Shown in pieces: positions 34,568 to 44,104 of a DNA stretch of 64,000 bases. The stretch lies in NCBI RefSeq assembly GCF_014199535.1, contig NZ_JACHNV010000008.1:1-64000 (forward strand), written 5' to 3'. Position numbers and translations under genes: made by a program. The stretch comes from Hymenobacter latericoloratus. GTDB lineage: Bacteria > Bacteroidota > Bacteroidia > Cytophagales > Hymenobacteraceae. Below the pieces are notes generated by a model. It was not told the DNA's origin. It ran no database searches and saw only the letters and a program-made list of their open reading frames with translations. Every line of letters starts with the position of its first letter. Position 1 is the first letter of the stretch.

Positions 34568-35263
34568 TTAGAATTGTCGAAAAGGACGGGTTATGCGCCA
34601 CCATAAGCTGCGCGGGGTGTACCAGCTTTCAAAATTCCCTTTGACATCTGCGTCCAAAGAAATAGTGAGAGGCACTTCAGGATGGACTACAATTTCCTTG
34701 GTGACAAAGCCAACACTGCTGACAAGTAATACCACGGGCCGGCCCGCGGGCACTCGTAACTCAAAGGAACCATCAGTATGGGAAGCGGCTCCAACCTGGG
34801 TGCCTTTCAGTAAGATAGTTACCCCTGGCAAGCCTGTACCTGTTTCATCAGCGACGAGGCCCCGGACGATAACTAACGGCAGAGTAGATTGTGCCGGCTG
34901 GGAGGGGGTAGCCACCATGCCCAGCGTAACCTGCTGCCGGACAGGTACGGGTTGTGGCGTTTGGGCATGGGCGGCCGGAGCCAACCCGAAGGCAGCTACC
35001 GCAGCAGCCAGCCACAAGCGCCAGGAGGTAACGGGCACCGAGGTAGCAACCAGTGGCCGGTTCAGTTGCTCCGCCCGAAACCGCCCGCAGCTTTTGCCTA
35101 CCGAGTGGCCTAGATAGGCTAGAACCTCGGCATCCGTCATGCGGGTGAAATCCACGACCACTTTATCACAGGCGGCGCAGTGGCGACCCTGGGCGGCAGG
35201 CGTCATGGCGTGCCAGTTCTCGTGGCAGGGGGTAGGAACGGACAGGATAGGGCGAGAAGGCAT
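34568..35263 (-). CDS. CarboxypepD_reg-like protein with N-terminal Cys motif
   Basis: A 231-residue protein. Residues 1-60 are cytosolic-looking with CHENWHAM and GRHCAACDKVVVDF, a Cys/His cluster found at the N terminus of many Bacteroidota proteins of this type. One hydrophobic segment (about 80-98, WRLWLAAAVAAFGLAPAA) acts as anchor. The C-terminal domain (about 130-215) is a carboxypeptidase-regulatory-like beta sandwich: VRGLVADETGTGLPGVTILLKGT. Its function is unknown. The ATG at 35263 is the usual family start MPSRPILSVPTPC; an ATG at 35317 adds 18 atypical residues. Confidence 0.8.
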   Translation of the reverse strand: MPSRPILSVPTPCHENWHAMTPAAQGRHCAACDKVVVDFTRMTDAEVLAYLGHSVGKSCGRFRAEQLNRPLVATSVPVTSWRLWLAAAVAAFGLAPAAHAQTPQPVPVRQQVTLGMVATPSQPAQSTLPLVIVRGLVADETGTGLPGVTILLKGTQVGAASHTDGSFELRVPAGRPVVLLVSSVGFVTKEIVVHPEVPLTISLDADVKGNFESWYTPRSLWWRITRPFRQF

Positions 35264-35456
35264 AGCGGTAGGAGGAGGGTTTGCTATGCTGATGCCGCTT
35301 GGCGCCGTATTCCACACGGCCCGGCTGAAATTTTTGGTGTCAGAAGCGCAGGCGGCCCGGTTGGGTACCAGGCCCGGAAAGGGCGGGCTGTGCCTTAGCG
35401 TGCAGCCCCCGGCATTATTCTGTATCTTTTGCCCCTCTTAACCTCTCACTACCGCA

Positions 35457-37235
35457 TTGTCAACGCCTCTTCCTCCCTCGCGCCTGAGCGGCCTGTTTCG
35501 CCGCAAAAGCCTGACCGATATTCTTCATAACCCACCCGCCGATGCCGAGGGCCACGGACCCGCCGATGCGGGCGGACTGGCCCGCCACCTCACCGTCCGC
35601 GACCTAACGGCTCTGGGCATTGCCGCCGTAATTGGGGCCGGCATCTTCAGCACCATCGGCAACGCCTCCCACGACGGCGGCCCGGCCGTGTCGCTGCTGT
35701 TCGTGTTTACGGCCATTGCCTGCGCCTTCTCGGCCCTGTGCTACGCCCAGTTTGCGGCTACCATTCCGGTTTCGGGCTCGGCGTACACCTACGCCTACGC
35801 CTCCTTCGGGGAGCTGGCCGCCTGGATTATCGGCTGGGCCCTGATTATGGAATACGCGGTGGGCAACATCGTGGTGGCCATCAGTTGGTCGGATTATTTT
35901 ACCGGGCTGCTGCAGGGGGTAGGAGTGAACGTACCTATCTGGCTGACGATGGGTATGCAGAGTGCTCATAAGTATTACAATGAGGTGCTGGCGCTGATGC
36001 AGGCCGGCAAGCCGCTGACAGAGGCCTCGGCGGCCCAGTTGGAGGGCTACCGCGCCTGGAGCGCCGCCCCGGAGCTGCCGGGTGGTCTGCGCCTCGTGCT
36101 GGATTTGCCCGCCGGCCTCATCACCCTGGCCATTACGGCGCTGGTGTACGTGGGCATCAAGGAATCCAAGAACGCCTCCAACCTGCTGGTGGCCCTGAAG
36201 CTGGTGGTAGTGGCCGTAGTGATTCTGGTGGGCGCCTTCTACGTGCAGCCCGAAAACTGGAGCCCCTTCGCCCCGAACGGCATTGGCGGGGTGCTCAAAG
36301 GCGTGTCGGCGGTGTTCTTTGCCTACATCGGCTTTGATGCTATTTCCACGACGGCCGAGGAGTGCAAAAACCCCCAGCGCGACCTGCCCCGGGCCATGAT
36401 TTACGCCCTCATCATCTGTACTATTCTGTATGTGATTATCACGCTGGTACTCACCGGCATGGTGAACTACAAAGAGCTGGCCGTGGGCGACCCCCTGGCC
36501 TACGTGTTCAATAAAGTGGGCGTGAAGTGGCTGGGCGGCGTGGTGGCCGTGTCGGCGGTGCTGGCCATGGCCTCGGTGCTGCTGGTGTTCCAGATCGGTC
36601 AGCCCCGCATCTGGATGACCATGAGCCGGGACGGACTGCTACCCCCGGTTTTCTCCAACGTCCACCCCAAGTTTCACACGCCCTCGTTCAGCACCATCGT
36701 CACGGGGTTTTGCGTGGGCGTGCCAGCCATGCTGTTGAACATGGACCTGGTAATCGACCTGACGAGCATCGGGACGCTGTTCGCGTTTGCGCTGGTGTGC
36801 GGCGGCATCCTCATCATTGACCCCCACGGCCAGTCTGATGCCCGCTTCAAGGTGCCTTACATCAACGGGCAGTTTCTGGTGCCGCTGGTGCTGCTGGCAG
36901 GCGCGGTGCTGCTGTTTATGTACAATCAGGCGGGTATTCAGGAATTTCAGCGGGCCCTGAGCAGCGGCTACCAGGAAGCGCGCCACTACATCCCGATGCT
37001 GGTGTTCTTTGGGTTCTGCCTGGGGCTGGCGTGGCTCTCGTTCCGCAAGCGCCTCTCGCTGCTGCCGGTGCTGGGTTTGCTCACCAACCTCTACCTCATG
37101 ACCCAGCTGGGCGTCAATAACTGGCTCCTGTTCTTCGGCTGGCTGATTATCGGGCTGGCCTTGTACTTCAACTACGGTTTCAAGCACAGCAAGCTGGGGC
37201 TGAAAATTCTGCCGAACGGTCAGCGCCGGGCGTAG
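35457..37235 (+). CDS. APC-family amino acid permease
   Basis: A 592-residue inner-membrane permease of the amino acid-polyamine-organocation superfamily, CAT-like subgroup, with about twelve to fourteen helices. The first helix has the unwound motif AAVIGAGIFSTIGNAS (near 60). IGFDAISTTAEECKNPQRDLP (near 290) is the helix 8 signature of cationic amino acid transporters. The protein is longer than typical because of an insert near residues 175-215 and extra C-terminal helices. The start is a TTG at 35457, with a near-consensus promoter TATCTTTTG about 26 bases upstream. Confidence 0.9.
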   Translation: MSTPLPPSRLSGLFRRKSLTDILHNPPADAEGHGPADAGGLARHLTVRDLTALGIAAVIGAGIFSTIGNASHDGGPAVSLLFVFTAIACAFSALCYAQFAATIPVSGSAYTYAYASFGELAAWIIGWALIMEYAVGNIVVAISWSDYFTGLLQGVGVNVPIWLTMGMQSAHKYYNEVLALMQAGKPLTEASAAQLEGYRAWSAAPELPGGLRLVLDLPAGLITLAITALVYVGIKESKNASNLLVALKLVVVAVVILVGAFYVQPENWSPFAPNGIGGVLKGVSAVFFAYIGFDAISTTAEECKNPQRDLPRAMIYALIICTILYVIITLVLTGMVNYKELAVGDPLAYVFNKVGVKWLGGVVAVSAVLAMASVLLVFQIGQPRIWMTMSRDGLLPPVFSNVHPKFHTPSFSTIVTGFCVGVPAMLLNMDLVIDLTSIGTLFAFALVCGGILIIDPHGQSDARFKVPYINGQFLVPLVLLAGAVLLFMYNQAGIQEFQRALSSGYQEARHYIPMLVFFGFCLGLAWLSFRKRLSLLPVLGLLTNLYLMTQLGVNNWLLFFGWLIIGLALYFNYGFKHSKLGLKILPNGQRRA

Positions 37236-37261
37236 CCGGCCGGTCGTTTATTGTTTGTTTT

Positions 37262-37306
37262 CGCCAAACGCCCCGGTTGCTGAGCCAGTAGCCGGGGCGT
37301 TTGGCG
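37262..37306 (+). terminator. Terminator of the permease gene
   Basis: Perfect 15-bp arms (37262-37276, 37292-37306) with a 15-base loop, 26 bases after the permease stop. Confidence 0.7.
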
Positions 37307-37395
37307 TGAAGGCGGGGGTAGGCCCTGATTGGTCGGCAAAGCTTACGGCTGTAACTTGAGTACCCGCTCGCTATACTTACTGCTCGGCAATCTTT

Positions 37396-40300
37396 ATGCA
37401 TTCAGATTCTCCGGTTTCTACTGGTACCGTACCGCAAACCATACCCACCCTCGCCGCCCGCCTCGAAGCTTCTCGTCAGGAGCTGCTGGACCTGGGCTTG
37501 CGCAATCCACTGCTCAACTTCCGTCTCTCTAAAGCTCAGGGCGTGGCCGTGGTGCAGGAAGAAGCTGCGGCGGTGTATGAGGTGTTGGTAAGCCAAGGCA
37601 AGACCATGTACTTCCAGGCGGCGGCGCCCGAGCCTCCCAAGCGGAAACCCGCAGCAACCATACCGGAGCCGCTGGCCTCCCTACCCCCCGCCGAGGCCGA
37701 AACCTTGTCGGAACCCCTGGTCTCCCTGCCCCCTCAGCCGGAGCAAACCCTAGCGGAAGCGGCAACTGCCGAGGAGACGGCGCCGCAGCCGGAGCTGACC
37801 GCCGAGGAGCGGCAGGCCCTGCTCACGGACAACAAGCTGCAAACCGCCGAGCCGTTGGCGAAGCTGGAAAGTAGGCTGCTAAACACCTACTACACCGCCC
37901 GCACCAGCCTGGAAGAGCAGGGCGTGAACATTCTGTACCTGGCCCTGGGCATGCTGACCTGGTACGAAGCCGCCAGTAGCGAGGAGCCCCGCCACGCGCC
38001 CCTGGTGCTGGTGCCCGTGCTGCTGGAGCGCGGCACCGCCGCCGAGCGGTTCAAGCTGCGCTACACCGGGGCCGAGGTCGAAGCCAACTTGTCTTTGCAA
38101 GCCAAGCTGAAAGCCAGTTTTGGGCTAAGCTTGCCGGAATGGGACGAAGAAGCCGGGGTGGCCGCCTACCTCTCGGCCGTGGCCGAAGCCGTGCGCGGGC
38201 TGCCGCGCTGGCAGGTAGAAGACAACCGGATTGCTCTGGGCTTTTTCTCGTTCGGAAAATTCTTGCTCTACCGCGACCTGGACCCCGCGACCTGGCCTAG
38301 CGGTGCTACCCTCCTCGACCACCCCGCCCTCCAAGCCCTGCTGGGCGCCGATACCGGTTTCCAAGACGCGCCGCCCACGGTGAGCGACACCGCCTTTCTC
38401 GATACCGAAAGCACCGCCCACGAGCTGCACCAGGTCCTCGATGCCGACTCCTCCCAGCTGCTGGCGTTGCTGGCGGTGCAGGAAGGTCGTAACCTGGTGG
38501 TGCAGGGCCCGCCCGGCACCGGCAAGTCGCAGACCATTGCCAACCTGCTGGCCGAGGCCATTGGGGCCGGGAAAAAGGTGCTGTTCGTGGCGGAGAAGAT
38601 GGCGGCCCTGGAAGTAGTAAAGCGCCGCCTTGATGTGCTGGGCCTGGGCGCGGCCTGCCTGGAGCTGCACAGCCACAAGGCCAACAAAAAAGCCCTCCAC
38701 GACGAGCTGAAAGCCACCCTCAGCCTGGGCCGCCCCGCCGCCGTGGCCGATGTGGAGGACCAGATGGCCCAGCTGCCGCGCTACCGCCAGGCCCTCAACG
38801 ACTACGCCCTGGCCGTGAACGAGCCCATCGGCCGCAGCCGCCGCACTGCCCAGCAGGTAGCCGGCGAGCTGCTGCGTCTGGCCGAAGAGCGGGGCGCCAC
38901 CGAGCTGCCGCGCATTGCCTTTACCACCCTGGCCACCTGGACCGATGCCGACGCCGCCCACGCTGAGGCCCTGGCTACCCGTCTGCAGGCCACTTTACAA
39001 AAGATAGGAGCACCCAAAGACCTGCTGTTCTGGGGCAGTGAGCTGACGGTGTTGCTGCCCGCCGATCAATCGAGGCTAACAGCTCTGCTGACTGAGGCGC
39101 AGGTTGCCGTGGCAGGCTTGCAGGAAGCGGGTAGAGTTCTAGGCCAGTTGCTAGGCTTGCCCGTGCCCACGGAGCGCACGGCCGCCGAGCAGCTTCTGCC
39201 TGCCGCCCGCCACGCCCAGCTGGCACCACCGCTGCTTGGAGCCGCCGTAGCCGACGCAGCCTGGCACCAGCAGGCGGGCCGCATCCAGGAAATCCTGAAG
39301 GCCGGCCTGGCCTACACCACCCTGCGCCAGCAGCACGAGGATACCCTGCTCCCCGAGGCCTGGGAGCAGCAGCTGCTCACGGAGCGAGCAACCCTGCTCT
39401 CCGCCGGCGACAAATGGTGGAACTTCCTCAACGGCGACTACCGCCGGGCCCGCAAGCGTCTGCAGAGCCTCTGGCGCGGCCCGTTGCCCAAAGAATCCGC
39501 CGGGCTGATTGCCGTAATAGATGCCATTCACGAAGCCGCCCGCCACGCCAAAACCATAGCCGAAAGCAATAGCCTGGGCCAGCAGCTGTTTGGAACTAGC
39601 TGGCAGGCCGAGCGCTCCGACTGGCCCAGGCTGCTGAAAATTCAGGACTACCTCACCCTGACCCACCAGCGGATTACACGCGGAGAGTTGCCGGCCGCTC
39701 TGCTGGCCTACTTGGCCCATGCAGCTAATCCGCAAAATAACCACTCATCAGGCTCCCCCTCTCCCTTTTCGGAGAGGGGGCCAGGGGGTGAGGCGCAACG
39801 CTTGCCGGATTTAACCGCGAACCTGGAAACTGCCCTGGTCCAGCACCGCGCCGCCGTGCAAGCCGTAGCCGATGCCCTGCAGCTCAACGAAGCGCGCCGC
39901 TTCGGGCCGGCCGGGCGGCTGCAGTTTCAGCCCTTCGATGTGCAACAAGGCACCTTGGCCGTCTGGGCTGCTGACCTGCCGGCCCTGCGCCTGGCCACGG
40001 AATGGAACAACGTAGCCGCCACTGCCCAACAGGAACAGCTGCCCGAGCTGCTGCTCCTGGCCGAAAGCTGGCCCCACGCCGCGCGCCTGCTGGCGGCAGC
40101 CGTGCGCCAAACCTGGCTGGAGTTTTTGCAGCGCCAGGCCTATGAGCAGCACCCGGCCCTGCGGCAGTTCGAGCGGGCCAGCCACGAGGAAATAGCCGCC
40201 CGCTTCCGGCAGGCCGACCAGGACTCGCTTTACCACAACCGCATTCGGGCCCTGCGCCAGCACCACGAGGGGTTGCCGCACCCGCAGGCCGGCGGGCAGA

Positions 40301-42318
40301 TGCTGCTCTTGCGCAATGAATTCGCCAAAAAGACCCGCCACCTTCCCCTGCGCAAGCTCATGCAGCAGGCCGGGCGGGCGGTGCAGGCCATCAAGCCCGT
40401 GTTTATGATGTCGCCGCTGTCGGTGGCCAGCTACCTGCCGCCGGGCGCCGTGGAGTTTGATCTGGTAGTGTTCGATGAGGCCTCGCAGGTGAAGCCCGTG
40501 GACGCGCTGGGCGCCATTGCGCGGGGTAGGCAGCTGGTGGTAGTCGGCGACTCCAAGCAGCTGCCGCCGACCTCCTTCTTCGATTCCCTGACTGGTAGCA
40601 GCGAAGAAGCCGATGAGGAAAACGTAACGGCCGATATCCAAAGCATTCTGGAGCTGTGCAAGGCCCGCCAGATGCCCGAGCGGATGCTGCGCTGGCACTA
40701 CCGCAGCCTACACCAGTCGCTGATTGCGGCGTCTAACCACCTGTTTTATGAGGACAAGCTGGTCATCTTCCCCAGTCCCGGCGGCAAAGGACAGCTGGGG
40801 CTGGTGTACCATCATCTGCCCGCAACGCACTACGAGCGAGGCACTACCCGCACCAACCCCCTGGAAGCCCAGGCCGTGGCCGAAGCCGTGCTGCGCCACG
40901 CCCGCACCACGCCGCGCCTCACGCTGGGGGTAGTGGCCTTCAGCACGGCCCAGCGCCAGGCCATTCAGGATGCGCTGGAGAAGCTGCGCCGCCAACACCC
41001 CGAAACCGAGACGTTCTTCAACCGTCACCCCCACGAGCCCTTCTTCATCAAGAACCTCGAAAACGTGCAGGGCGATGAGCGCGACGTTATTCTAATCAGT
41101 GTGGGCTACGGCCGCACCAAGGACGGCTACCTGACCATGAGCTTCGGCCCCCTGAACGGCGAGGGCGGGGAGCGGCGTTTGAATGTGCTTATCACCCGGG
41201 CTAAGCAGCGCTGCGAGGTGTTCACCAACCTTACCGCCGACGATCTGGACCTCAGCCGTACTCGCGCTAAGGGGGTAGCGGCGCTCAAAACTTTCCTGAA
41301 CTTCGCCCAGCACGGCCGCCTGAATCAGAACGAGGAAACGGGCCGCGACATGGATTCGCCGTTTGAGGAGGCCGTGTACCGCGCCCTCACGGCCCGCGGC
41401 TACCAGGTGCGCCCGCAAATCGGGAGCCAGGGCTTTTACATTGATCTGGCGGTAGTGGACCCCGATCAGCCCGGTCGCTACGTGCTGGGCATTGAGTGCG
41501 ACGGGGCCATGTACCACTCGGCCCGCTCGGCCCGCGACCGGGACCGGCTGCGCCAGCAGGTGCTGGAAGCCGTGGGGTGGCGCCTGCACCGCATCTGGAG
41601 CACCGACTGGTTCCGGGACCCCCAGCGCGAAACCGAGCGCGTGGTGCAGGCCATCGAGGAAGCCCGCCGCCTCATCACCCAAGATGACCCTGACGAGCCG
41701 GAAGAGCTCGAGGTAGCCTCGGAAACCACGGGTGTGGAGCGCGAAGAGTTATCGGTCACCGAGCAGGCTTTGGCCGAGCCCTACCAGGTAGCACAGCTGC
41801 CCGCCGCCGTAGGCCACCGCGAGCTGCACCAGCACAGCCTGGGCCAGTTGGCCAACTGGCTCACGCAGATCGTGCGCATCGAAAGCCCCATTCACCTCGA
41901 CGAAGCCACGCGCCGCCTGGCCCAGGCCAGCGGAGCTACCCAGGTGGGTGCCCGCATGCGTAAAACCGGCCGCGACGCGGCGCTGCTGGCCGCCAATCTG
42001 CGCCACCTGCGCCAGCAGGGCGACTTTCTCTGGGACATCAGCATGCAGCAGCCGCCCCTCCGCGACCGAAGCCAACTGCCCGCCATTTCCCGCAAACTTT
42101 CCTTCGTGGCTCCCGAAGAGCTGGCCCGCGCCCTCCGCACCGTCATCGAGCAAAGCTTCGCCCTGCCCCGCGAAGCCGTGTTTCTGCCCACCGTGCGCCT
42201 GCTCGGCTTCAACCGCTTATCCGAGGAAATGCGCCAGCAGCTCGAACCCATTTTAGCCGGTTTGCTGGAAAGAGGAGAGGTAGCCGAAGTAAATGGCATC
42301 CTGCGCCCAGCAGTGTAG
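37396..42318 (+). CDS. DUF4011 SF1 helicase with nuclease and DUF3320 domains
   Basis: A 1640-residue protein. Residues 1-330 are DUF4011-like (ELLDLGLRNPLLNFR; LVPVLLER). A superfamily 1, UPF1-like helicase follows: Walker A GPPGTGKS (371-378, Lys377) and Walker B DEASQ (1027-1031). The two motifs are about 650 residues apart because of a long helical insert. Near 1319-1420 is a restriction-like nuclease of the Vsr/DUF559 type, with Asp1350 and Glu1367-Cys-Asp1369. A DUF3320-like region starts near 1476. As I recall, proteins with this layout have been proposed as anti-phage factors. Residues 786-800 are encoded by an interspersed repeat. The next gene is a RAYT transposase, 68 bases on. Confidence 0.88.
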   Translation: MHSDSPVSTGTVPQTIPTLAARLEASRQELLDLGLRNPLLNFRLSKAQGVAVVQEEAAAVYEVLVSQGKTMYFQAAAPEPPKRKPAATIPEPLASLPPAEAETLSEPLVSLPPQPEQTLAEAATAEETAPQPELTAEERQALLTDNKLQTAEPLAKLESRLLNTYYTARTSLEEQGVNILYLALGMLTWYEAASSEEPRHAPLVLVPVLLERGTAAERFKLRYTGAEVEANLSLQAKLKASFGLSLPEWDEEAGVAAYLSAVAEAVRGLPRWQVEDNRIALGFFSFGKFLLYRDLDPATWPSGATLLDHPALQALLGADTGFQDAPPTVSDTAFLDTESTAHELHQVLDADSSQLLALLAVQEGRNLVVQGPPGTGKSQTIANLLAEAIGAGKKVLFVAEKMAALEVVKRRLDVLGLGAACLELHSHKANKKALHDELKATLSLGRPAAVADVEDQMAQLPRYRQALNDYALAVNEPIGRSRRTAQQVAGELLRLAEERGATELPRIAFTTLATWTDADAAHAEALATRLQATLQKIGAPKDLLFWGSELTVLLPADQSRLTALLTEAQVAVAGLQEAGRVLGQLLGLPVPTERTAAEQLLPAARHAQLAPPLLGAAVADAAWHQQAGRIQEILKAGLAYTTLRQQHEDTLLPEAWEQQLLTERATLLSAGDKWWNFLNGDYRRARKRLQSLWRGPLPKESAGLIAVIDAIHEAARHAKTIAESNSLGQQLFGTSWQAERSDWPRLLKIQDYLTLTHQRITRGELPAALLAYLAHAANPQNNHSSGSPSPFSERGPGGEAQRLPDLTANLETALVQHRAAVQAVADALQLNEARRFGPAGRLQFQPFDVQQGTLAVWAADLPALRLATEWNNVAATAQQEQLPELLLLAESWPHAARLLAAAVRQTWLEFLQRQAYEQHPALRQFERASHEEIAARFRQADQDSLYHNRIRALRQHHEGLPHPQAGGQMLLLRNEFAKKTRHLPLRKLMQQAGRAVQAIKPVFMMSPLSVASYLPPGAVEFDLVVFDEASQVKPVDALGAIARGRQLVVVGDSKQLPPTSFFDSLTGSSEEADEENVTADIQSILELCKARQMPERMLRWHYRSLHQSLIAASNHLFYEDKLVIFPSPGGKGQLGLVYHHLPATHYERGTTRTNPLEAQAVAEAVLRHARTTPRLTLGVVAFSTAQRQAIQDALEKLRRQHPETETFFNRHPHEPFFIKNLENVQGDERDVILISVGYGRTKDGYLTMSFGPLNGEGGERRLNVLITRAKQRCEVFTNLTADDLDLSRTRAKGVAALKTFLNFAQHGRLNQNEETGRDMDSPFEEAVYRALTARGYQVRPQIGSQGFYIDLAVVDPDQPGRYVLGIECDGAMYHSARSARDRDRLRQQVLEAVGWRLHRIWSTDWFRDPQRETERVVQAIEEARRLITQDDPDEPEELEVASETTGVEREELSVTEQALAEPYQVAQLPAAVGHRELHQHSLGQLANWLTQIVRIESPIHLDEATRRLAQASGATQVGARMRKTGRDAALLAANLRHLRQQGDFLWDISMQQPPLRDRSQLPAISRKLSFVAPEELARALRTVIEQSFALPREAVFLPTVRLLGFNRLSEEMRQQLEPILAGLLERGEVAEVNGILRPAV
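39751..39795 (+). repeat. Interspersed repeat inserted in frame in the helicase gene
   Basis: GGCTCCCCCTCTCCCTTTTC, then GGAGAGGGGG and CCAGGGGGTGAGG, is the reverse complement of the CCTCACCCCC repeat family seen at 33297-33339. Its 45 bases keep the frame and code for GSPSPFSERGPGGEA (helicase residues 786-800), a proline/glycine-rich piece in an otherwise helical region. Confidence 0.7.
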
Positions 42319-42386
42319 AAGTCGGAACAACTCAGCGCCCTCTGCGAAAACCTCTGCGCCTTCTGCGGGAACCCTCACCAGCACTT

Positions 42387-42971
42387 ATGCTCCCACCCGG
42401 CGAAACCATTCTGCTCACCCTGCGCCTGGCCGGCTCCATCCCCGCGCAAGCCGGCCGGGAACTGCACACCCGCCGCGTAGCCGCCCAGCAAGCCGCCGAT
42501 TCTCCGGAAACTCACCGCCGCGCCGAGAAGCAGTTTTTCGCCGGTTTCGATGCCCTGCTGGACGCCCGCACCGTGGGGCCTTCATACTTAGAGAAGGAAA
42601 AGCTGGCCGAAATGGTAGCTGGGGAGCTGCTGATGCTGGAGGAGCAGGGGCTACAAGTGCCCTGCTTCGTGGTGCTTCCCAACCATGTGCACGCCGTGCT
42701 GCACTTGCCGCCAGGCCAGGGCTTGTCCTTATATAAAGCAGTGGAACTGCTGCACCAACGCACCGCCACCCAGGCCCGGCGCCTGCTGCGCGGCCAGCTC
42801 CCTGCCGAAGCTGATTTTTGGCAGACTGGCTTTCACGAGTTGCCCGTGCTGGATGTTGAGGAACTAGCGCGCATCAAGTCCTACCTGCTAAGCCACCCGC
42901 CGCGCCTGCAGCTACCCGAGCGCTTCCACGACTGGCCGTATGTGTATTTGAGTAATGAGGTGATGAGGTAA
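42387..42971 (+). CDS. REP-associated tyrosine transposase (RAYT, Y1/HUH type)
   Basis: A 194-residue member of the Y1 transposase family (IS200-like, RAYT branch). These enzymes cut single-stranded palindromic DNA and are thought to spread REP sequences. The HUH motif is LPNHVHAVL with His100 and His102, and the probable nucleophile is Tyr166 in IKSYLLSHP. FWQTGFHELPVLD and the end FHDWPYVY also match the family. The enzyme looks intact. It is a single gene without insertion-sequence ends, as usual for RAYT. The ATG at 42387 is 68 bases after the helicase stop on the same strand. Confidence 0.8.
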   Translation: MLPPGETILLTLRLAGSIPAQAGRELHTRRVAAQQAADSPETHRRAEKQFFAGFDALLDARTVGPSYLEKEKLAEMVAGELLMLEEQGLQVPCFVVLPNHVHAVLHLPPGQGLSLYKAVELLHQRTATQARRLLRGQLPAEADFWQTGFHELPVLDVEELARIKSYLLSHPPRLQLPERFHDWPYVYLSNEVMR

Positions 42972-43101
42972 ATGGGAACAGGTAAACTGTGGTCTGACCC
43001 AATATCACAGGCTGCTCACGTAGGGTTGTGATTGAACTCAGCATGTCCCTTTGCTACCTGTCACTATTCACCCTCTACTTGTCACCTCATCATCCACCAA
43101 C
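42972..43101. other. Repeat-rich spacer after the RAYT gene
   Basis: The text holds GGAACAGGTAAAC-type words on the left and CTACCTGTCACTATTCACC and CTTGTCACCTCATC words on the right, similar to the CACTTTTCACCT words of the spacer at 51217-51393. A fold is possible but weak. No gene is present. Confidence 0.4.
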
Positions 43102-44061
43102 TCACTTCGCCCGGTGAATGATGGCTACGCTAACTAAGATGATGAGCATGCCCAGCAGGTGCCAGAGGTTGAACTGCTCCCCATCGAGCAGGCCCCAGCC
43201 CAGGGCCATAATGGGCACCAGATAGGTGTTGGAAGCCGCGAACAGCGCCGTGGAGCTTTGGATGAGCTTGTTGAACAAGACCATGGCGACGGCCGTGCTC
43301 ATGGTAGCTAGCAACGCAATGTAGCCGAAGGCTTTCCAGGCGCCGGGTACGGTAGCCAGCTTGTGCAGAAACTCGGTGCCCAGCAGCAGGTAGGCCAAAG
43401 CCGGACCACCGATGAACAGCAGCAGCAACCCCGTCACGGCCAGGGACGGAATGCCGTGCAGGTGGTGCTTAATCACGTTCACGCTCACGCCGTAGCCCAG
43501 CGTCGCCAGCACGATGTAGAGGCCGTACCAGGCATTGCTTTCCCCCGAGGGGGTAGCATCGCCGCCGCTGCCGCCGAGCAGCATCAGCACCACGGTACCC
43601 ACCAGGCCCAAGCCTATGCCCAGCACCCGCAGGCCCGTCAGCTTCTGCCCGAACAGGGCCGCGCCCACTACCAAAGTAAACACGGCCGTGAGGGCATTGA
43701 GCACGCCGGCCAGGCCCGAGGCCATGCGGGTTTCAGCGTAAGCGAAGAGGAAGGCCGGAATCAGGGTGCCGACTACCCCGCTCAACACCAGCCACTTGAA
43801 CCGGCTGCGTTCTACCTTACCAACGTGCCGAAGCGCGAACGGCAAAAGCAGCACCGCCGCCACGCTCACCCGCGTAGCCCCCAGCTCCAGCGCCGAAAAC
43901 ACCACCAGGCCCTTCTTCATCAGGATAAAGGAGGTGCCCCAGATAGTAGCCAGCGTAACCAGCAGCACCCAGGCCGAGGCCGGCGTGCGGTGGGGTGGGG
44001 GTGAGGCCACCGGCGTTGTTTCGGGAGCAGAGGTAACGGCCGGAGCCGGGGCGGTGGACAT
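43102..44061 (-). CDS. DMT-family transporter (EamA domains)
   Basis: A 319-residue inner-membrane transporter of the drug/metabolite superfamily. After a Pro/Ala/Thr-rich cytosolic start (about 28 residues) come ten hydrophobic segments in two EamA repeats. The first begins LLVTLATIWGTSFILMKKGL and the second WYGLYIVLATLGYGVSVNVI. Substrates of such proteins range from amino acids to drugs and cannot be told here. Its ATG at 44061 faces the 40-bp inverted repeat at 44105-44217. Confidence 0.87.
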   Translation of the reverse strand: MSTAPAPAVTSAPETTPVASPPPHRTPASAWVLLVTLATIWGTSFILMKKGLVVFSALELGATRVSVAAVLLLPFALRHVGKVERSRFKWLVLSGVVGTLIPAFLFAYAETRMASGLAGVLNALTAVFTLVVGAALFGQKLTGLRVLGIGLGLVGTVVLMLLGGSGGDATPSGESNAWYGLYIVLATLGYGVSVNVIKHHLHGIPSLAVTGLLLLFIGGPALAYLLLGTEFLHKLATVPGAWKAFGYIALLATMSTAVAMVLFNKLIQSSTALFAASNTYLVPIMALGWGLLDGEQFNLWHLLGMLIILVSVAIIHRAK

Positions 44062-44104
44062 GGAGGGAGAAAAGTGGCCAGTATAGAAGTAATAGTAAAA
44101 AGCC

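Noticed and set aside
39751..39795. Frameshift or disruption of the helicase by the repeat
   Set aside because: The repeat is 45 bases and stays in frame; conserved helicase motifs continue downstream, so the gene is not broken.
37396..42971. Complete insertion sequence or prophage
   Set aside because: Only a RAYT-type transposase is present, without terminal repeats, integrase or phage structural genes. The helicase has its own coding style similar to its neighbours.
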